A stretch of DNA of 64,000 bases from Phytomonas francai (lineage: Eukaryota; Euglenozoa; Kinetoplastea; Trypanosomatida; Trypanosomatidae): assembly GCA_001766655.1 (NCBI GenBank), contig MJCC01000002.1:529050-593049 (forward strand). Direction: 5' to 3'. This document shows, piece after piece, positions 30,685 to 40,690 of the stretch (positions within the stretch are counted from its first letter, which is position 1; each line of letters opens with the position of its first letter). The notes below the pieces were generated by a model. The model saw nothing but the letters and a program-made list of their open reading frames with translations. It had not been told where the DNA came from and made no database searches. Position numbers and translations under genes: made by a program.

Positions 30685-33600
30685 ATGACGACAATACAAA
30701 TCCATGACTTGGACGTTGAATTTCCGTTCGAGGCGTACCCCTCCCAGGTGGAGTACATGCGCAGCGTGGTGAGGGCGCTCGAGGCGGGATCGAACGCCCT
30801 GCTCGAATCCCCCACCGGGACGGGCAAAACCCTTTGTTTGTTATGCGCCTCCCTTGCCTGGCTTCTCCGGCGTAAGAAGGCCCAGAGCCCCTTTCTGGGC
30901 TCCGTGCGAAATCGTGTCCAATCCGCGCAGGATTTGGCGACTGGGAAAGGCTCTACGCCGCCGAAAATCATCTACTGCAGTCGGACGCACGCGCAGCTCA
31001 CGCAGGTGATTCGCGAGCTAAAGCGCACGCGGTATTCTCGCGAGGTTCGCATGGCGCTGCTTGGCTCGCGGGAGCATATGTGCGTGAATTCCGAGGTGAC
31101 TCGGCTGCCCTCCGCGCAGGCCCAACAGAACCTCTGCAATCATCTTCGTGGGAACAAAGCCTGCCGCTTTTTTAGGGGATTACAGGCCAAAAATTTCGAA
31201 ACCTTCTTGTCCGCGGAGGATGCGGTGTACGACCTGGAGGATCTAGCGATTGAGGGGAAGAAAAGTGTGTTTTGTCCCTATTATCTTGAGCGGGATGAGT
31301 CCAAGGATGCGGATATCGTGTTTATGCCGTACAACTACATTTTGGATCCGCTTTTGCGAAAGCGCCTGCCTTTTGAAGGGCAAGGTGCCGTTTTAATCGT
31401 GGACGAGGCGCACAACCTGCCATCGGTGCTGAGCTCCGCGGGTTGTTTGAACCTGAAGCCGACGGATTTGGTCCACGCGATTCACGAATGCGCTCGCGCC
31501 GTAGCGATGCAGGAGCTCATCATGGAAAAGGAGGAGGAGGTTGACGTGCAGGCCGAGGCGATGCGGGAGCAGGAGTTCGCGGCGCTTAAAGTGCTTTTGC
31601 ATCAAATGGAATCGAGGATCGCAGAGGAGCCGATGACCGACGCTCGCCTGGAGGATCGAGCAAGGACAAAGGTGGGCTCCGCGCCGACCCTCGAGGGCCT
31701 TGAGCTAGTTCGACCAGGCGAATACATGAAGGAGTTCCTCGCGAAAGCGTTAATCACGGACGAGACCTTCAGCGGGAAACCGGGGGCTTCCGGCATGAAC
31801 GACACCATCGGTGCGGCCATTACGATCCTTTCGAAAAGCGAGAAGCCCGCCTTTGGGCTACCGCAGGTTCAGCACTTCCTGGAGACGGTCTTTTCCGTCG
31901 ACGGCGACGAGTCGACGCGGTTTGTGATTCAGCAGGAGCAGTCGGGGGATGGGGGAGGGGGGGGCGGCTTTCCCTCCTCCCGCGCCCCCCGGCGGGTGCT
32001 CGGCTATTGGCGGCTCGACAACGCGCGCGAGCTGCTCGAGATGAGCGGGAAATTCCACGCGATTTTGCTCACGAGCGGGACGCTCTCGCCGATGGCGCAC
32101 TTCGCGGCGGAGATGGGGATCCCCTTCGAGGTTCGCCTGCGCAGCCCGCACGTGATCGAGCCCGAGCAGCTTTTTGGCGGCGTCCTCTGCCGGGCCCCCG
32201 CGGGCGGGCCTCTCAACGGGAGCTACGCCTTTCGCACGGGCCTCGAGTACCGCATCGGGGTGGGCATGACGTTGGTGAATATCAGCCGTAATACCCCCGG
32301 CGGGACGCTCGTTTTTTTCCCCAGTTATACCGCCATGCGCACGACCGTGGAGCTCTGGCGGACGCATCTCGATGAGCGTTCGGGAGCCTCGCGGACGATC
32401 TGGAGCCTTTTGGCCGAGCTGAAGCCGATTTTTGTGGAGCCGACCGGGACATCCGATCTCGTGGAGGTGGTGGGCGGCTTCCAGAAGGCCGTGGACGAGG
32501 CCCCTCGCAAGGGCGCTATCTTCCTCGCCGTCTGCCGGGGCAAGATCAGCGAAGGCATCGATTTCGCGGATCACCACGGCCGGTGTGTGATGGTGACCGG
32601 CATCCCATTTGCCAACACCACCGATCTTTTTGTTCGCCTTAAACGAGAATACTTAACCCAGATCGCCTCTCGTCGGCCACTCGTCGACGGCAAACCCTTT
32701 ACGGGGGATTCTTGGTACCGAAACGAGGCGATGCGCACCGTGAACCAGTGCATTGGGCGCGTGATTCGGCATAAGGACGACTACGGCGCCGTCGTCCTCG
32801 CCGACGAGCGGTTTGCCCGGGAGCTGGACAGCCTCTCGGAGTGGGTCTTCGCGCGCACGGCGGTCTATCGCGACTTCCGCGAGTGCTACGTCGGCGTCTC
32901 TCGTTTTTTTTCGCGGCATCAACGGGGGCTGCAGAACGCGAAGCCCGAGATGCCGTTTGCCGTGGTCTCGAGCCCGGCGGGCGTGGGGGCGGCGGCCGCC
33001 GGCGTACCGAGCTCCGCCGACCCCGCGAGGAGCTTCGCCAGCGCGAAGGAATTGCGAACCCGGGAGGAGATACAGGCCGCGCGGCGGCGGCGCATCGAGG
33101 AGGCGAACGAGCACCCAAGTCGGGTGCGGCCGACGTCAGGGGAGGAGGGCTGCAGCCTCCCCGTTTGCCCTCGCGCGCACCCGACGATTGGCGGGGTGGG
33201 TGTTTCCGCGGCGTGTACGCCGCCGGCACCCCCCAAAATGGAGCGTCAAAAGCTTGTCAAGATATCCGACGTGTACGCGGAGCCTCCAGCGCGCAAGGTG
33301 CTCGCGCTGGACAGCACCTCGAAAGAATTATGCAGCTTTTTAAAAGAGCGAGTGTCCATGTCAAGCTACGAGGATTTCAAAGCCGCATTAAAGGAGATCG
33401 CGTTGCTGCGCCGGGTGAGGGAGGACCAAGGGCTTATGAGGGAAAAGCTGAGGCACGTTGTCGAAAAGCTGTTTACTATTTTTTTTGAGGCCGACGCCGA
33501 CAGGGTGTCCGTTGTGGTGGAGGTATTTAGTCGGCATATTCCCGAAGAGTTTCGCACACTTTATTCTGAACTCATGCGCTCCGAAACAAAAAGGGCCTGA
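30685..33600 (+). CDS. RTEL1: RTEL1 DNA helicase
   Basis: Iron-sulfur superfamily 2 helicase that unwinds D-loops, T-loops and G-quadruplexes in recombination and telomere upkeep. The N terminus (DVEFPFEAYPSQVEYM) is RTEL1-like. Walker A SPTGTGKT lies near residues 43-50. Four cysteines at 133, 151, 160 and 197 fit the Fe-S cluster, with spacing like human RTEL1. The DEAH box is at 240-243. Motif VI contains NQCIGRVIRHKDDYG. The last 80 residues look like the harmonin-homology domain found in RTEL1 C termini. At 971 residues it is shorter than the human protein and I see no RING or PIP box. FANCJ, DDX11 and XPD are less likely because the GKASEGLDF-like and FMPYNY segments match RTEL1 best. 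Confidence 0.93.
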   Translation: MTTIQIHDLDVEFPFEAYPSQVEYMRSVVRALEAGSNALLESPTGTGKTLCLLCASLAWLLRRKKAQSPFLGSVRNRVQSAQDLATGKGSTPPKIIYCSRTHAQLTQVIRELKRTRYSREVRMALLGSREHMCVNSEVTRLPSAQAQQNLCNHLRGNKACRFFRGLQAKNFETFLSAEDAVYDLEDLAIEGKKSVFCPYYLERDESKDADIVFMPYNYILDPLLRKRLPFEGQGAVLIVDEAHNLPSVLSSAGCLNLKPTDLVHAIHECARAVAMQELIMEKEEEVDVQAEAMREQEFAALKVLLHQMESRIAEEPMTDARLEDRARTKVGSAPTLEGLELVRPGEYMKEFLAKALITDETFSGKPGASGMNDTIGAAITILSKSEKPAFGLPQVQHFLETVFSVDGDESTRFVIQQEQSGDGGGGGGFPSSRAPRRVLGYWRLDNARELLEMSGKFHAILLTSGTLSPMAHFAAEMGIPFEVRLRSPHVIEPEQLFGGVLCRAPAGGPLNGSYAFRTGLEYRIGVGMTLVNISRNTPGGTLVFFPSYTAMRTTVELWRTHLDERSGASRTIWSLLAELKPIFVEPTGTSDLVEVVGGFQKAVDEAPRKGAIFLAVCRGKISEGIDFADHHGRCVMVTGIPFANTTDLFVRLKREYLTQIASRRPLVDGKPFTGDSWYRNEAMRTVNQCIGRVIRHKDDYGAVVLADERFARELDSLSEWVFARTAVYRDFRECYVGVSRFFSRHQRGLQNAKPEMPFAVVSSPAGVGAAAAGVPSSADPARSFASAKELRTREEIQAARRRRIEEANEHPSRVRPTSGEEGCSLPVCPRAHPTIGGVGVSAACTPPAPPKMERQKLVKISDVYAEPPARKVLALDSTSKELCSFLKERVSMSSYEDFKAALKEIALLRRVREDQGLMREKLRHVVEKLFTIFFEADADRVSVVVEVFSRHIPEEFRTLYSELMRSETKRA

Positions 33601-34028
33601 ACGAACTTGGGGAAACGGAAAAGACGTAGTAGCGTATGAGTATTTTACGGCTTCCTTTCAGATCGCTTACATCATAATTGGAGGTTGTTCCTTTGTTGTT
33701 GTTGTTGTTGTTGTGGCGGTGCGTCGTCCCGCCTTTTTTTTTTGCACTCCTTAATTTACTAAAACAAACAGCATGTTTTTACCACAATATCAAGCCTGTC
33801 CTTTCTTGTTGTTGTTTTTAATTTTTCAATACTTCATCATTCAAGAATTATTAACCCTTGTCTTATTGTTGCTATATTTCTCAAACATCAACAAAGTACT
33901 AATCAAGAAGCATAAATACAAACACGAATATCAGACCACAGCTTAAGGTCTTCCATACTCGACTCTCCAATAGCAGATCCTTTATGCTTTAATTTGTATA
34001 ATTTGTATGCATCCCGCGCAATTGTGTT
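33601..34028. other. intergenic, RTEL1 to NEK kinase
   Basis: AT-rich with a TTG repeat at about 33691-33713 and poly(T). No gene seen. Confidence 0.6.
33691..33713 (+). repeat. (TTG)n repeat
   Basis: About seven TTG/TGT triplets. Confidence 0.85.
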
Positions 34029-35018
34029 ATGGGCTCTGTTGACTTTCCAGACCAAACGTCCTTGCGGTTTCAACGGTATGACGTCATACGGTACCTTGGC
34101 TTAGGTGCCACTAGCGAAGTCTTTCTTGTGGCGAACCAGAAGGATAGGCGTTTGTATGTTATGAAGCAAATGCTGCTGTCCAGGATGACTGAAAACGATA
34201 AGCTGCGAGCTGAACGAGAAATTCACGTCCTGGGCTCGATCGATCACCCAAACGTGGTGAAATTTAAGGAAAGCTTCGCGGGGAGTGATTCCATTGATAT
34301 CATAATGGAGTACTGTGAGTGTGGTACGTTGGAGGAGCTGATTGAGCAACAACGGGGCAAGGGAAGACCTTTCGCGGAGGGCCTTCTTGTCGAGTGGATG
34401 GCAGAGCTGCTTTGCGCCCTGGCCTATATCCACTCAAAAGGTATTCTTCACCGTGATATCAAAACTGGCAATATTTTCGTGACGAGGAAAAATCACCTCA
34501 AGTTGGGTGATTTTGGTGTGTCTATTGCCTTGGCAAATGACACTGAAGGAAGCTCGGGCATGATAGGGACGCCGTTGAACTTTGCTCCCGAGATATGTGA
34601 ACGGGCTGCTTATACCGAGCGTAGTGATGTATGGAGTCTTGGTGTGGTGTTCTATGAAATGTGCACGCTGCGTCCGCCTTTTGAGAGTTTCAACTTATTC
34701 TGTCTCCTCCAGCAAATTCTGACGGCGGATGTGGAGCCATTCTGGATGGGATTTTCCCCCCATATGGAGGAGGTTGTGCGCGAGATGCTAAGCAAGGACC
34801 CCGCCCATAGGCCCACAGCTCAGGAGCTCATCGATGAGCATCTGATGGTGCCCGAGAGCCACCCATCGCACCCTTCCCAAAACCCCGAGCACGGCCGCCT
34901 CACGCAGCGGCTCTACGGCCCGGAGCCGTCCATCGTGAAGCGCTCACGCCGCACTCCCGTAAAAAAGAAGACGGACGTGCAAAGGTCCTCCCTTGTCGTT
35001 GCCGTGGATCGACACTAA
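34029..35018 (+). CDS. NEK-family protein kinase, short form
   Basis: A 329-residue kinase that is mostly catalytic domain (residues 17-273). The glycine loop is GLGATSEV at 24-31, with Ser29 replacing the third Gly. ATP-binding Lys46, HRDIK from 141 (Asp143), DFG from 161, and GTPLNFAPE are present, so it should be active. NEK-type features are EREIHVLGSIDHPNVVKF and SDVWSLGVVFYEM. A basic tail of 55 residues follows. It is a second NEK in this unit but is not a tandem copy of the one at 13662. Kinetoplastids carry many NEKs, often on the cytoskeleton; the specific role is unknown. Confidence 0.93.
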   Translation: MGSVDFPDQTSLRFQRYDVIRYLGLGATSEVFLVANQKDRRLYVMKQMLLSRMTENDKLRAEREIHVLGSIDHPNVVKFKESFAGSDSIDIIMEYCECGTLEELIEQQRGKGRPFAEGLLVEWMAELLCALAYIHSKGILHRDIKTGNIFVTRKNHLKLGDFGVSIALANDTEGSSGMIGTPLNFAPEICERAAYTERSDVWSLGVVFYEMCTLRPPFESFNLFCLLQQILTADVEPFWMGFSPHMEEVVREMLSKDPAHRPTAQELIDEHLMVPESHPSHPSQNPEHGRLTQRLYGPEPSIVKRSRRTPVKKKTDVQRSSLVVAVDRH

Positions 35019-36071
35019 CAAGGTGGCAGGAATACGGAGAGCACACACTACGGGGGCTATGCACCTCCCTCCAGAAAATGCTTCTTTACACCAGAGGAGC
35101 GACCTTCACCCGCCTTTGCAATTTGTTATTCTTTCTCAGAGTCGCCATACACCTGGATTCAACCATGACGTCAGCTCAGGAGGAATCGGTGGGAAAAGTT
35201 AGGTTAGTTTTTTATTTTTTTAGTGTCAATCGCCACAACGTCTTTCTTTTTTTTTTTTCTTGCAAAGCGTGTCACACGATATGTGCGTGCGCGTGTGTGT
35301 GTCTTACAATCGAATTTTTTTCCCCTATTTTTCAGCGTGATTCACAAAGGAAACCACCAATGGAGGGCTTGTATAATAAAACACTCCACGAATCTCTGCA
35401 CAAGATGGAATAGAATACACAGTTCGAATTAGACAGTTAAAGTGTAAAATATTTCTTTATCCCCCTCCTTAGCTTTTTTTTTTTACATCGCAGCGTTGTC
35501 ACTTTACTTTGCGATTACTCTTTCAGATTTTCTAGTTTTTTCTCCCTTCTTCCTTTCTTTGGTATGAAGTTGTTTCGATTCATGTTTTCCGTCGACATCA
35601 CTATTTGTAATTTTACTCTTTTACAGGCATTATTCCTTGGTAAAACAGAAAATGTTTAGACCACCACAACAGAATAACAGCGTTAAAAAATTACTGATAA
35701 GATATTTTAAAACCATGAATGATATCGCTCATTGCTCGGATGCGAAAGAAAAATAATACTTATCGTCTATATTTTCTTGAGATTTCTATTCTTGTTATTT
35801 TTGAGACGACTGAAGATTTATTAAGTATATTTTTTGTCGTGTAACAAAGAAACTTGCTTTTTATTTCTCGGTTCAAAGGGAACCCATAGAGGTCAAGGGC
35901 AGAGATTGCAGGGGAACACAAAAGGCTTTCACCTGGTAGTTTTCGATATCGTACACGCTGGGATACTCAGTCCTATAATCCTTTCTAATCCATCAGAGAG
36001 AGAGAGAAAGAGAGAGATAGGAAGGGTACAAGGGAGGTAAGAAACTCCTTTCCGCCGTATTCATCTCCAAA
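35019..36071. other. intergenic, NEK kinase to phosphodiesterase
   Basis: About 1 kb. The first 170 bases are compositionally coding-like in another frame, but no start fits. The rest is T-rich, with a GA repeat near the end. Confidence 0.55.
35995..36018 (+). repeat. (GA)n purine tract upstream of PDE
   Basis: GA dinucleotides with one AAG interruption, about 55 bases before the start codon, in the expected 5' UTR. Confidence 0.85.
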
Positions 36072-37904
36072 ATGAGTCATTTAAATTATAAAAGAGCTGG
36101 GGAAGAGTCAACAAGTTCTAATCCTGAGTTGGAAAATGTTGGGCTTATGGATCAAGATGGACTAGATAGGCTGAATTCTGTTAGCGCCAAGCAGAGGGAT
36201 GAGCTGAAGAAGCTTCCGAATGCAATGATGAGGACCAAAGAAACGATGATCGAACTCGAAAGTGACAACTGTCTGGGAAGTCTTGCTGAAGAATTTGCGA
36301 GAGTACTCCAAAGGAATCAGAGCTTGGATCTATTGAGAAACAAAGAAGAGAAACCACTTGTTTCCGTCCCTGGCGAAAGCATTTTGGAACCTTTCCATTT
36401 TCATCAGGCGAATAAAAATTTATGGGAATCATTGGATACGCCTGGACAGTCAGTGTCGTCCCTGCAAAAATATTGCGACCCACAAAAGTTGAACACCGTT
36501 AATGAAGAAATTACAAACATGATTCATATTACTCAACAAAACGAATACCAACAGAACAGTGCAGAGGACAGGGACCCTAATAACCAAGCAGATTTTCGTT
36601 CTCCGAAAGGCGAGCTCAAGGCAGAGGATCCTTTGAATGGGAGCCCATTTTGCGGCGCATCCAGCCGTTGGCGTCAACGCACTATTGTCCGCCCGACGCT
36701 CTACGATATTCCCAAAATATCCACGACCCTTCTCCCCCCGCAGGAGTTGGATTTGTTTGACTGGGGATATGACGTTGTAAGTGTTTCAAAGCAAGTCCCC
36801 TCTATCCTTCAAAGTGTCGGGAGAGAAATCGCAGAGCGGTGGAATCTCTTCGAGTCAGTGGAGGCGAAGAAGCGTTGGGGAGCCTTTTGTGCATTGGTCG
36901 ACTCTAACTACCTTCCAAACCCTTACCATAACGCGGTTCATGCCGCGGATGTGGCACAAGGTGCGTGCTCGTTAGCGATGGCATCTCCCGAGCTTTTTAT
37001 GAATATGACATCTCTGGAGAAACTTGCCTTGGTATTCGCAGCCCTAACGCATGACCTTCGACATCCAGCACGGGGTGCCGATTTTCTCAAAAAAACATAC
37101 GACAAACTTTACTTTCACTACAATGGTGTCAGCGTTTTAGAACAAATGCACATTTCAACCGCTTTTGACCTTTTAGCGGTGCCGTCGGCGGACTTCACGG
37201 AAAAATGCATGAGTGATGAGGAGGCGCTTAAGTTCCATGATATGGTCTCTAAATTTGTTCTACTCACTGACATGAGTCGACATTTCGAAGCTTTCACCCG
37301 ATGGAAGGCGCGTGCTGCGGCGCAAGACTTCTCCTTCACCAAGATCGAGGATCGTCTGGAGGTTCTCACTCTTTTACTACACGCGGCGGACATTGGGGCG
37401 GCCTCAAAGGGGGTGGAGGTGGCGGGAAAATGGCTAGGAGTGCTTGAGGAGATGTATGCACAAGGCGATTCGGAACGGGAGCTTGGTGTGCCTGTGAACC
37501 CAAATTGTGTACGCGGTCTGCCTTTGGCAAAATCGCAGATTTTCTTTTTACGGGTTTTTGTTATCCCAACCTTTTATGTTGTGGAGCGTATCATTCCCTA
37601 CGTAAAGGCACCCATTAAAAACCTTAAGGAGATTACTGCGTATTATCAAACTAAGGAGGGCGGAGATACGGAGCCTTTTCCGAGTTCACCTTTTGAAGAC
37701 AGTTCTTTATATCGTTCCGGTTTTGATGTAGCCACTGTGGACCCGCTTAAAGAAGGGAAGGATTCATCGGGGCCAGAGACAAAAGCGCTCAATCCGTCAA
37801 GGAAGGGGGGTCGAAAAAGGTCTCACAAGGTGAATATGCCTGCACCAACACGAATTTCGACGTCCAAAGGGCGGTTTCAGAAGGCCAAGGAGGGCTTAAA
37901 GTGA
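36072..37904 (+). CDS. class I cyclic-nucleotide phosphodiesterase
   Basis: Hydrolyses cyclic AMP and/or cGMP. The catalytic domain covers residues 225-525. The HNxxH motif is at 286-290, HD at 327-328, LLTDMSRH follows near 397, and HAADIG has the fourth metal ligand Asp440. The invariant-glutamine region reads AKSQIFF. The metal ligands are intact, so activity is plausible. The usual HDxxHPGxxN block reads HDLRHPARGADF, and the ENHH-like block reads EQMH. I see no FYVE or GAF domain in the 220-residue N terminus, so it resembles the PDEA or PDED classes more than PDEB or PDEC. The tail is basic and likely disordered. Another 111 open codons follow in the same frame after two stops. Confidence 0.92.
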   Translation: MSHLNYKRAGEESTSSNPELENVGLMDQDGLDRLNSVSAKQRDELKKLPNAMMRTKETMIELESDNCLGSLAEEFARVLQRNQSLDLLRNKEEKPLVSVPGESILEPFHFHQANKNLWESLDTPGQSVSSLQKYCDPQKLNTVNEEITNMIHITQQNEYQQNSAEDRDPNNQADFRSPKGELKAEDPLNGSPFCGASSRWRQRTIVRPTLYDIPKISTTLLPPQELDLFDWGYDVVSVSKQVPSILQSVGREIAERWNLFESVEAKKRWGAFCALVDSNYLPNPYHNAVHAADVAQGACSLAMASPELFMNMTSLEKLALVFAALTHDLRHPARGADFLKKTYDKLYFHYNGVSVLEQMHISTAFDLLAVPSADFTEKCMSDEEALKFHDMVSKFVLLTDMSRHFEAFTRWKARAAAQDFSFTKIEDRLEVLTLLLHAADIGAASKGVEVAGKWLGVLEEMYAQGDSERELGVPVNPNCVRGLPLAKSQIFFLRVFVIPTFYVVERIIPYVKAPIKNLKEITAYYQTKEGGDTEPFPSSPFEDSSLYRSGFDVATVDPLKEGKDSSGPETKALNPSRKGGRKRSHKVNMPAPTRISTSKGRFQKAKEGLK

Positions 37905-37922
37905 AGACTTGAGTACTCATAG

Positions 37923-38255
37923 GAGCTGCGCGCGTCGCGTGATTCCCATTCAGCGCCAACTGACCATCACACTATCATTAAAACGAATGAGTTTGAGAAT
38001 GCCGAATTAACGGGGACAGGCAGGCACCAGGTGTCTGGTCTGCTTCATCAGCTTATGTCCGTTGTGGCCCGTATCCTCGATCAAGCAGGGGAGCTGCGAA
38101 GGCTAGAGGCGCACCAACGTGAGGCCCATAACCGTTGCGTTCTATCTCATCGCAACAAACTAACCGGGAAGGAGCAAAAAACTGAAATTTTATTCTTCAC
38201 GTTCTTGGAATCAGCACTACGTCATGTATATCATTTATTGAACGTCTTTTATTGA
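37923..38255 (+). other. coding-like open stretch in frame with PDE, after its stop
   Basis: The PDE frame ends TGA at 37902 and meets TAG at 37920, then stays open for 111 codons. The translation is mixed and helix-like, for example LMSVVARILDQAGELRRLEA and HQREAHNRCVLSHRNK, then turns Phe-rich. The first ATG in frame is at 38055, which would give 66 residues. It could be a short gene, a decayed PDE tail, or chance. Confidence 0.3.
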
Positions 38256-38300
38256 TTCAGAGAATAATTGGTTTTCTTCATTTTTCTTACCAGTTTGCGT

Positions 38301-38331
38301 GGGGTGGGGTGGGGTGGGGGGGGGGGGGGGG
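38301..38331 (+). repeat. GGGGT repeats plus poly(G), G-quadruplex candidate
   Basis: Three GGGGT units run into sixteen consecutive G on the transcribed sense strand, enough for an intramolecular quadruplex in DNA or RNA. Confidence 0.85.
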
Positions 38332-39183
38332 ATGCGTTCCTAGGATCCAGGCGCATTTTTCCCACGGATGCTGTTTTCTTATTTTCTTAATTTTACCCCC
38401 CTCGAGTCGAAATTAAAGTATATGCATATATATATATATGAGAGTAAGAAGAAACGCTTACCCCCTTTATGTTACTCAGCTTTTTAAAAGAAGACATGAA
38501 TAAAATATTCCGAACGCGCGGCGAGTCGACAAGGCTTGTGTGTTCGCCACCTACCTCACCTCCAAATTAATTCAGCCTTTAGGGCAGTCTGTCATCGTGA
38601 AATTATCCATCGAGTGAAAGCTGCACGACGGCTGACAGCGCCGCAATTTTGGAGTGGGTCGTTGTTAATCATGTCAACAGGATGACTCTTTCATTCCAAA
38701 GGTGCGTCAAACTCGCAAGAAAATCATTCTGGATAACTATTAAAGGAGGATAAACCTTTGCAATGGCAAAGTTGATAGGTCTTATTCTAATTCTTATCAG
38801 TATTATTTACTTTTCAAGTTAGATACCTTTTATATTGCATGTTTATTAAAAAGGAATGTTTGTAGTGCTAAATAAATTTCAATACATACTTTTAGTTTTT
38901 CTTTTCAACGTTCTTCGAAACCAGAGATTGTTTGTCTTATCACCCCAAATGAGTGCTTTGTTTTGTACACATGAATGTAAAATCTCCATTGTTTGCCCGA
39001 GCAACACATTCAATGTCAGTGTTATTGATTCGTATATCTGTATCCATTGATAAATTCAAGGAAATTGTTTGGACTTTTCTCTCTCGCCTGCAAACCTCTT
39101 TTTTTTCCTTGTTTGTGTGTGCTGTCGAATGGGTTTAGAATTGGTATTTGTTGCGGATATCCATCCCTTGAAAGATAACAAGC

Positions 39184-39783
39184 ATGGAAGGTGAATGCTC
39201 GATCGGCGAGCACCCCGAGGGCCCCGTGGCGGCCGGCGGGGATGTGCGGGGCCCGGCCCTCGCGTCCGCCCCGGGCGCGTACCTCGCCGGCCCGCCGCCG
39301 GGCCCCCTCCCCATGCCCCTCCCCTACTACGGCCAGTACCCGATGTACGTCGCCCCGCCCTGCGCGCCCGTGTGGTTCAGCCCCGCCGTCAGGCCGGGGC
39401 CGGTCGCGGGCCCGCTGCTGCAGCCCTACCCCGCCCCGCCCTCCCCGCTGCTCTACGCGCCGCTCCAGACCTACGCGGCGCCCTTCCCAGCCCGCGGCGC
39501 CCCCCCTGTCGCGGCCTTCCAGGAGCCCCCGGGGCCCGGCGCCGCCGTCTTCCCCGCGGCCCTGCGCCTCCCCCCCCCTCCCGCCGCCGTCACCCCCGTC
39601 GAGGCGACGATGCTCGCCGTCCTGCCCGACACGCGGCTGCCGCCCGGCACCCCCTTCTGCCCCCCGGGCGTCGCCGTCCCGCCCGCGTACTACCGCGGCG
39701 CGGAGGGCGCACAGGCCACGGCCGCCGCGAACGGGAGCCCGGACGCGGCCGAGCGCCCCGCGACGCCGCCGCGCACTCAATAG
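39184..39783 (+). CDS. Pro/Ala/Tyr-rich low-complexity protein, 199 residues
   Basis: Extremely GC-rich reading frame. The protein has Pro-Tyr clusters such as LPYYGQYPMYVAPP and LLQPYPAPPSPLLYAP and contains no folded domain that I can see. Such segments often flank RNA-binding domains in kinetoplastid regulators, but no RRM or zinc finger is present here. All other frames are also open because of the GC content. This frame is chosen because it has an ATG soon after a pyrimidine tract and AG, an in-frame stop, and a patterned Tyr-Pro composition. A shifted or longer gene cannot be excluded. Confidence 0.6.
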   Translation: MEGECSIGEHPEGPVAAGGDVRGPALASAPGAYLAGPPPGPLPMPLPYYGQYPMYVAPPCAPVWFSPAVRPGPVAGPLLQPYPAPPSPLLYAPLQTYAAPFPARGAPPVAAFQEPPGPGAAVFPAALRLPPPPAAVTPVEATMLAVLPDTRLPPGTPFCPPGVAVPPAYYRGAEGAQATAAANGSPDAAERPATPPRTQ

Positions 39784-40690
39784 AAACCCCCGAAAGGCCC
39801 CCGTCGGGTCCGTTCCTGCCGAGCGCTGCAACGGCGCAGGGCCATTTCGGCACCCGTGTGCCGGTCGGGTGTGACACTGCTTCAATGGGGGGGGGGGATG
39901 CCATTGGGCGCGTTTCAATATTTTGAACCGTACAGGCCTTGTGACGTTGCTATTAAGTGCTGCTGCCTAAGGGATGTCTTTCTGGGGGTTGGGATACGTG
40001 GGATGAGGATGCCGTCTTTCCCACGTACCCTTAACGAGACCTTTCGGTCCGTCCTGGAGGAGACCGAGTGTGCAATAGATGCTACTGTTTTTTTGATATA
40101 TTTTTTCCAAGGCGAGAAATCATACCTTAAGGAAGTGGTATCATTCGGTATATATTTCGATATCCCTTTTTTTCATTATTATCATTACCCGAGGTTATAT
40201 TTTATCCTATTTACTTTGTTTGGATATCTTTTATTCCCCATTAGCCTTGTACACACATGTAGTTCCATTGTTGAACTTTTAATTTGATAGCTCTATTATA
40301 TATTTTCCGGGAGTGTATAAGTAGGAATTGAGTATCAAGTAAGTCAATAAATCCGGTGGAATACTTTTTTACCCTTTATAAAATTATTTCTTTGAAATTG
40401 AAACTGTTCACGCCTTCGCTTTGATAGATTACCAAAGAGGAAGGAGATGTAGCCTGGATTAATGCTTCTATTCGTTTTTTTTGGAGGTAGGGTGGGGGAG
40501 TGGCTGTAATATCTCAACAATGTCTTTTTTTTTTATTCACCTTTTCAAAGTGCGGGGGAGGAGAAAGCTACGTTGTGAATGTTCTCATTTTTTACTGTCT
40601 TTGTATAAGGTGTATGTTGTTAACTAAAGGCTTAGCCTATAAAGTGTCTGACCATTCGCATCTTATTTGCCACAAATCATACGAGAATTA
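39784..40690. other. intergenic after Pro-rich gene
   Basis: GC-rich to about 39860, then a poly(G) run at about 39887-39896, a region with short inverted repeats at 39995-40067, and then AT-rich sequence. A frame at about 39898-40287 is unlike a real protein. Confidence 0.55.
39995..40027 (+). repeat. 9-bp inverted repeat
   Basis: Bases 39995-40003 are the exact reverse complement of 40019-40027, with a 15-base loop. A second 6-bp pair (40044-40049 with 40062-40067) follows. Confidence 0.7.

Larger units (their letters stand above)
37905..39183. other. intergenic, PDE to Pro-rich gene
   Basis: Apart from the open stretch above, holds a G-rich tract at 38301-38331 and AT-rich sequence. A pyrimidine-rich run at about 39076-39112 with a later TTTAG at 39134-39138 may be the acceptor for the next gene. 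Confidence 0.55.

Noticed and set aside
34993..35202. Frame continuing past the second NEK kinase stop
   Set aside because: Starts with TTG inside the kinase and has no domain; possibly a vestigial tail but weaker than the case after the PDE.
39022..39918. Long minus-strand frame opposite the Pro-rich gene
   Set aside because: GC-rich DNA lacks stop codons in every frame; the Arg/Gly composition is typical of a shadow.
39856..40287. 143-codon frame after the Pro-rich gene
   Set aside because: Starts with GTG, passes through a poly(G) run and ends in T-run residues (Phe, Tyr, Ile).
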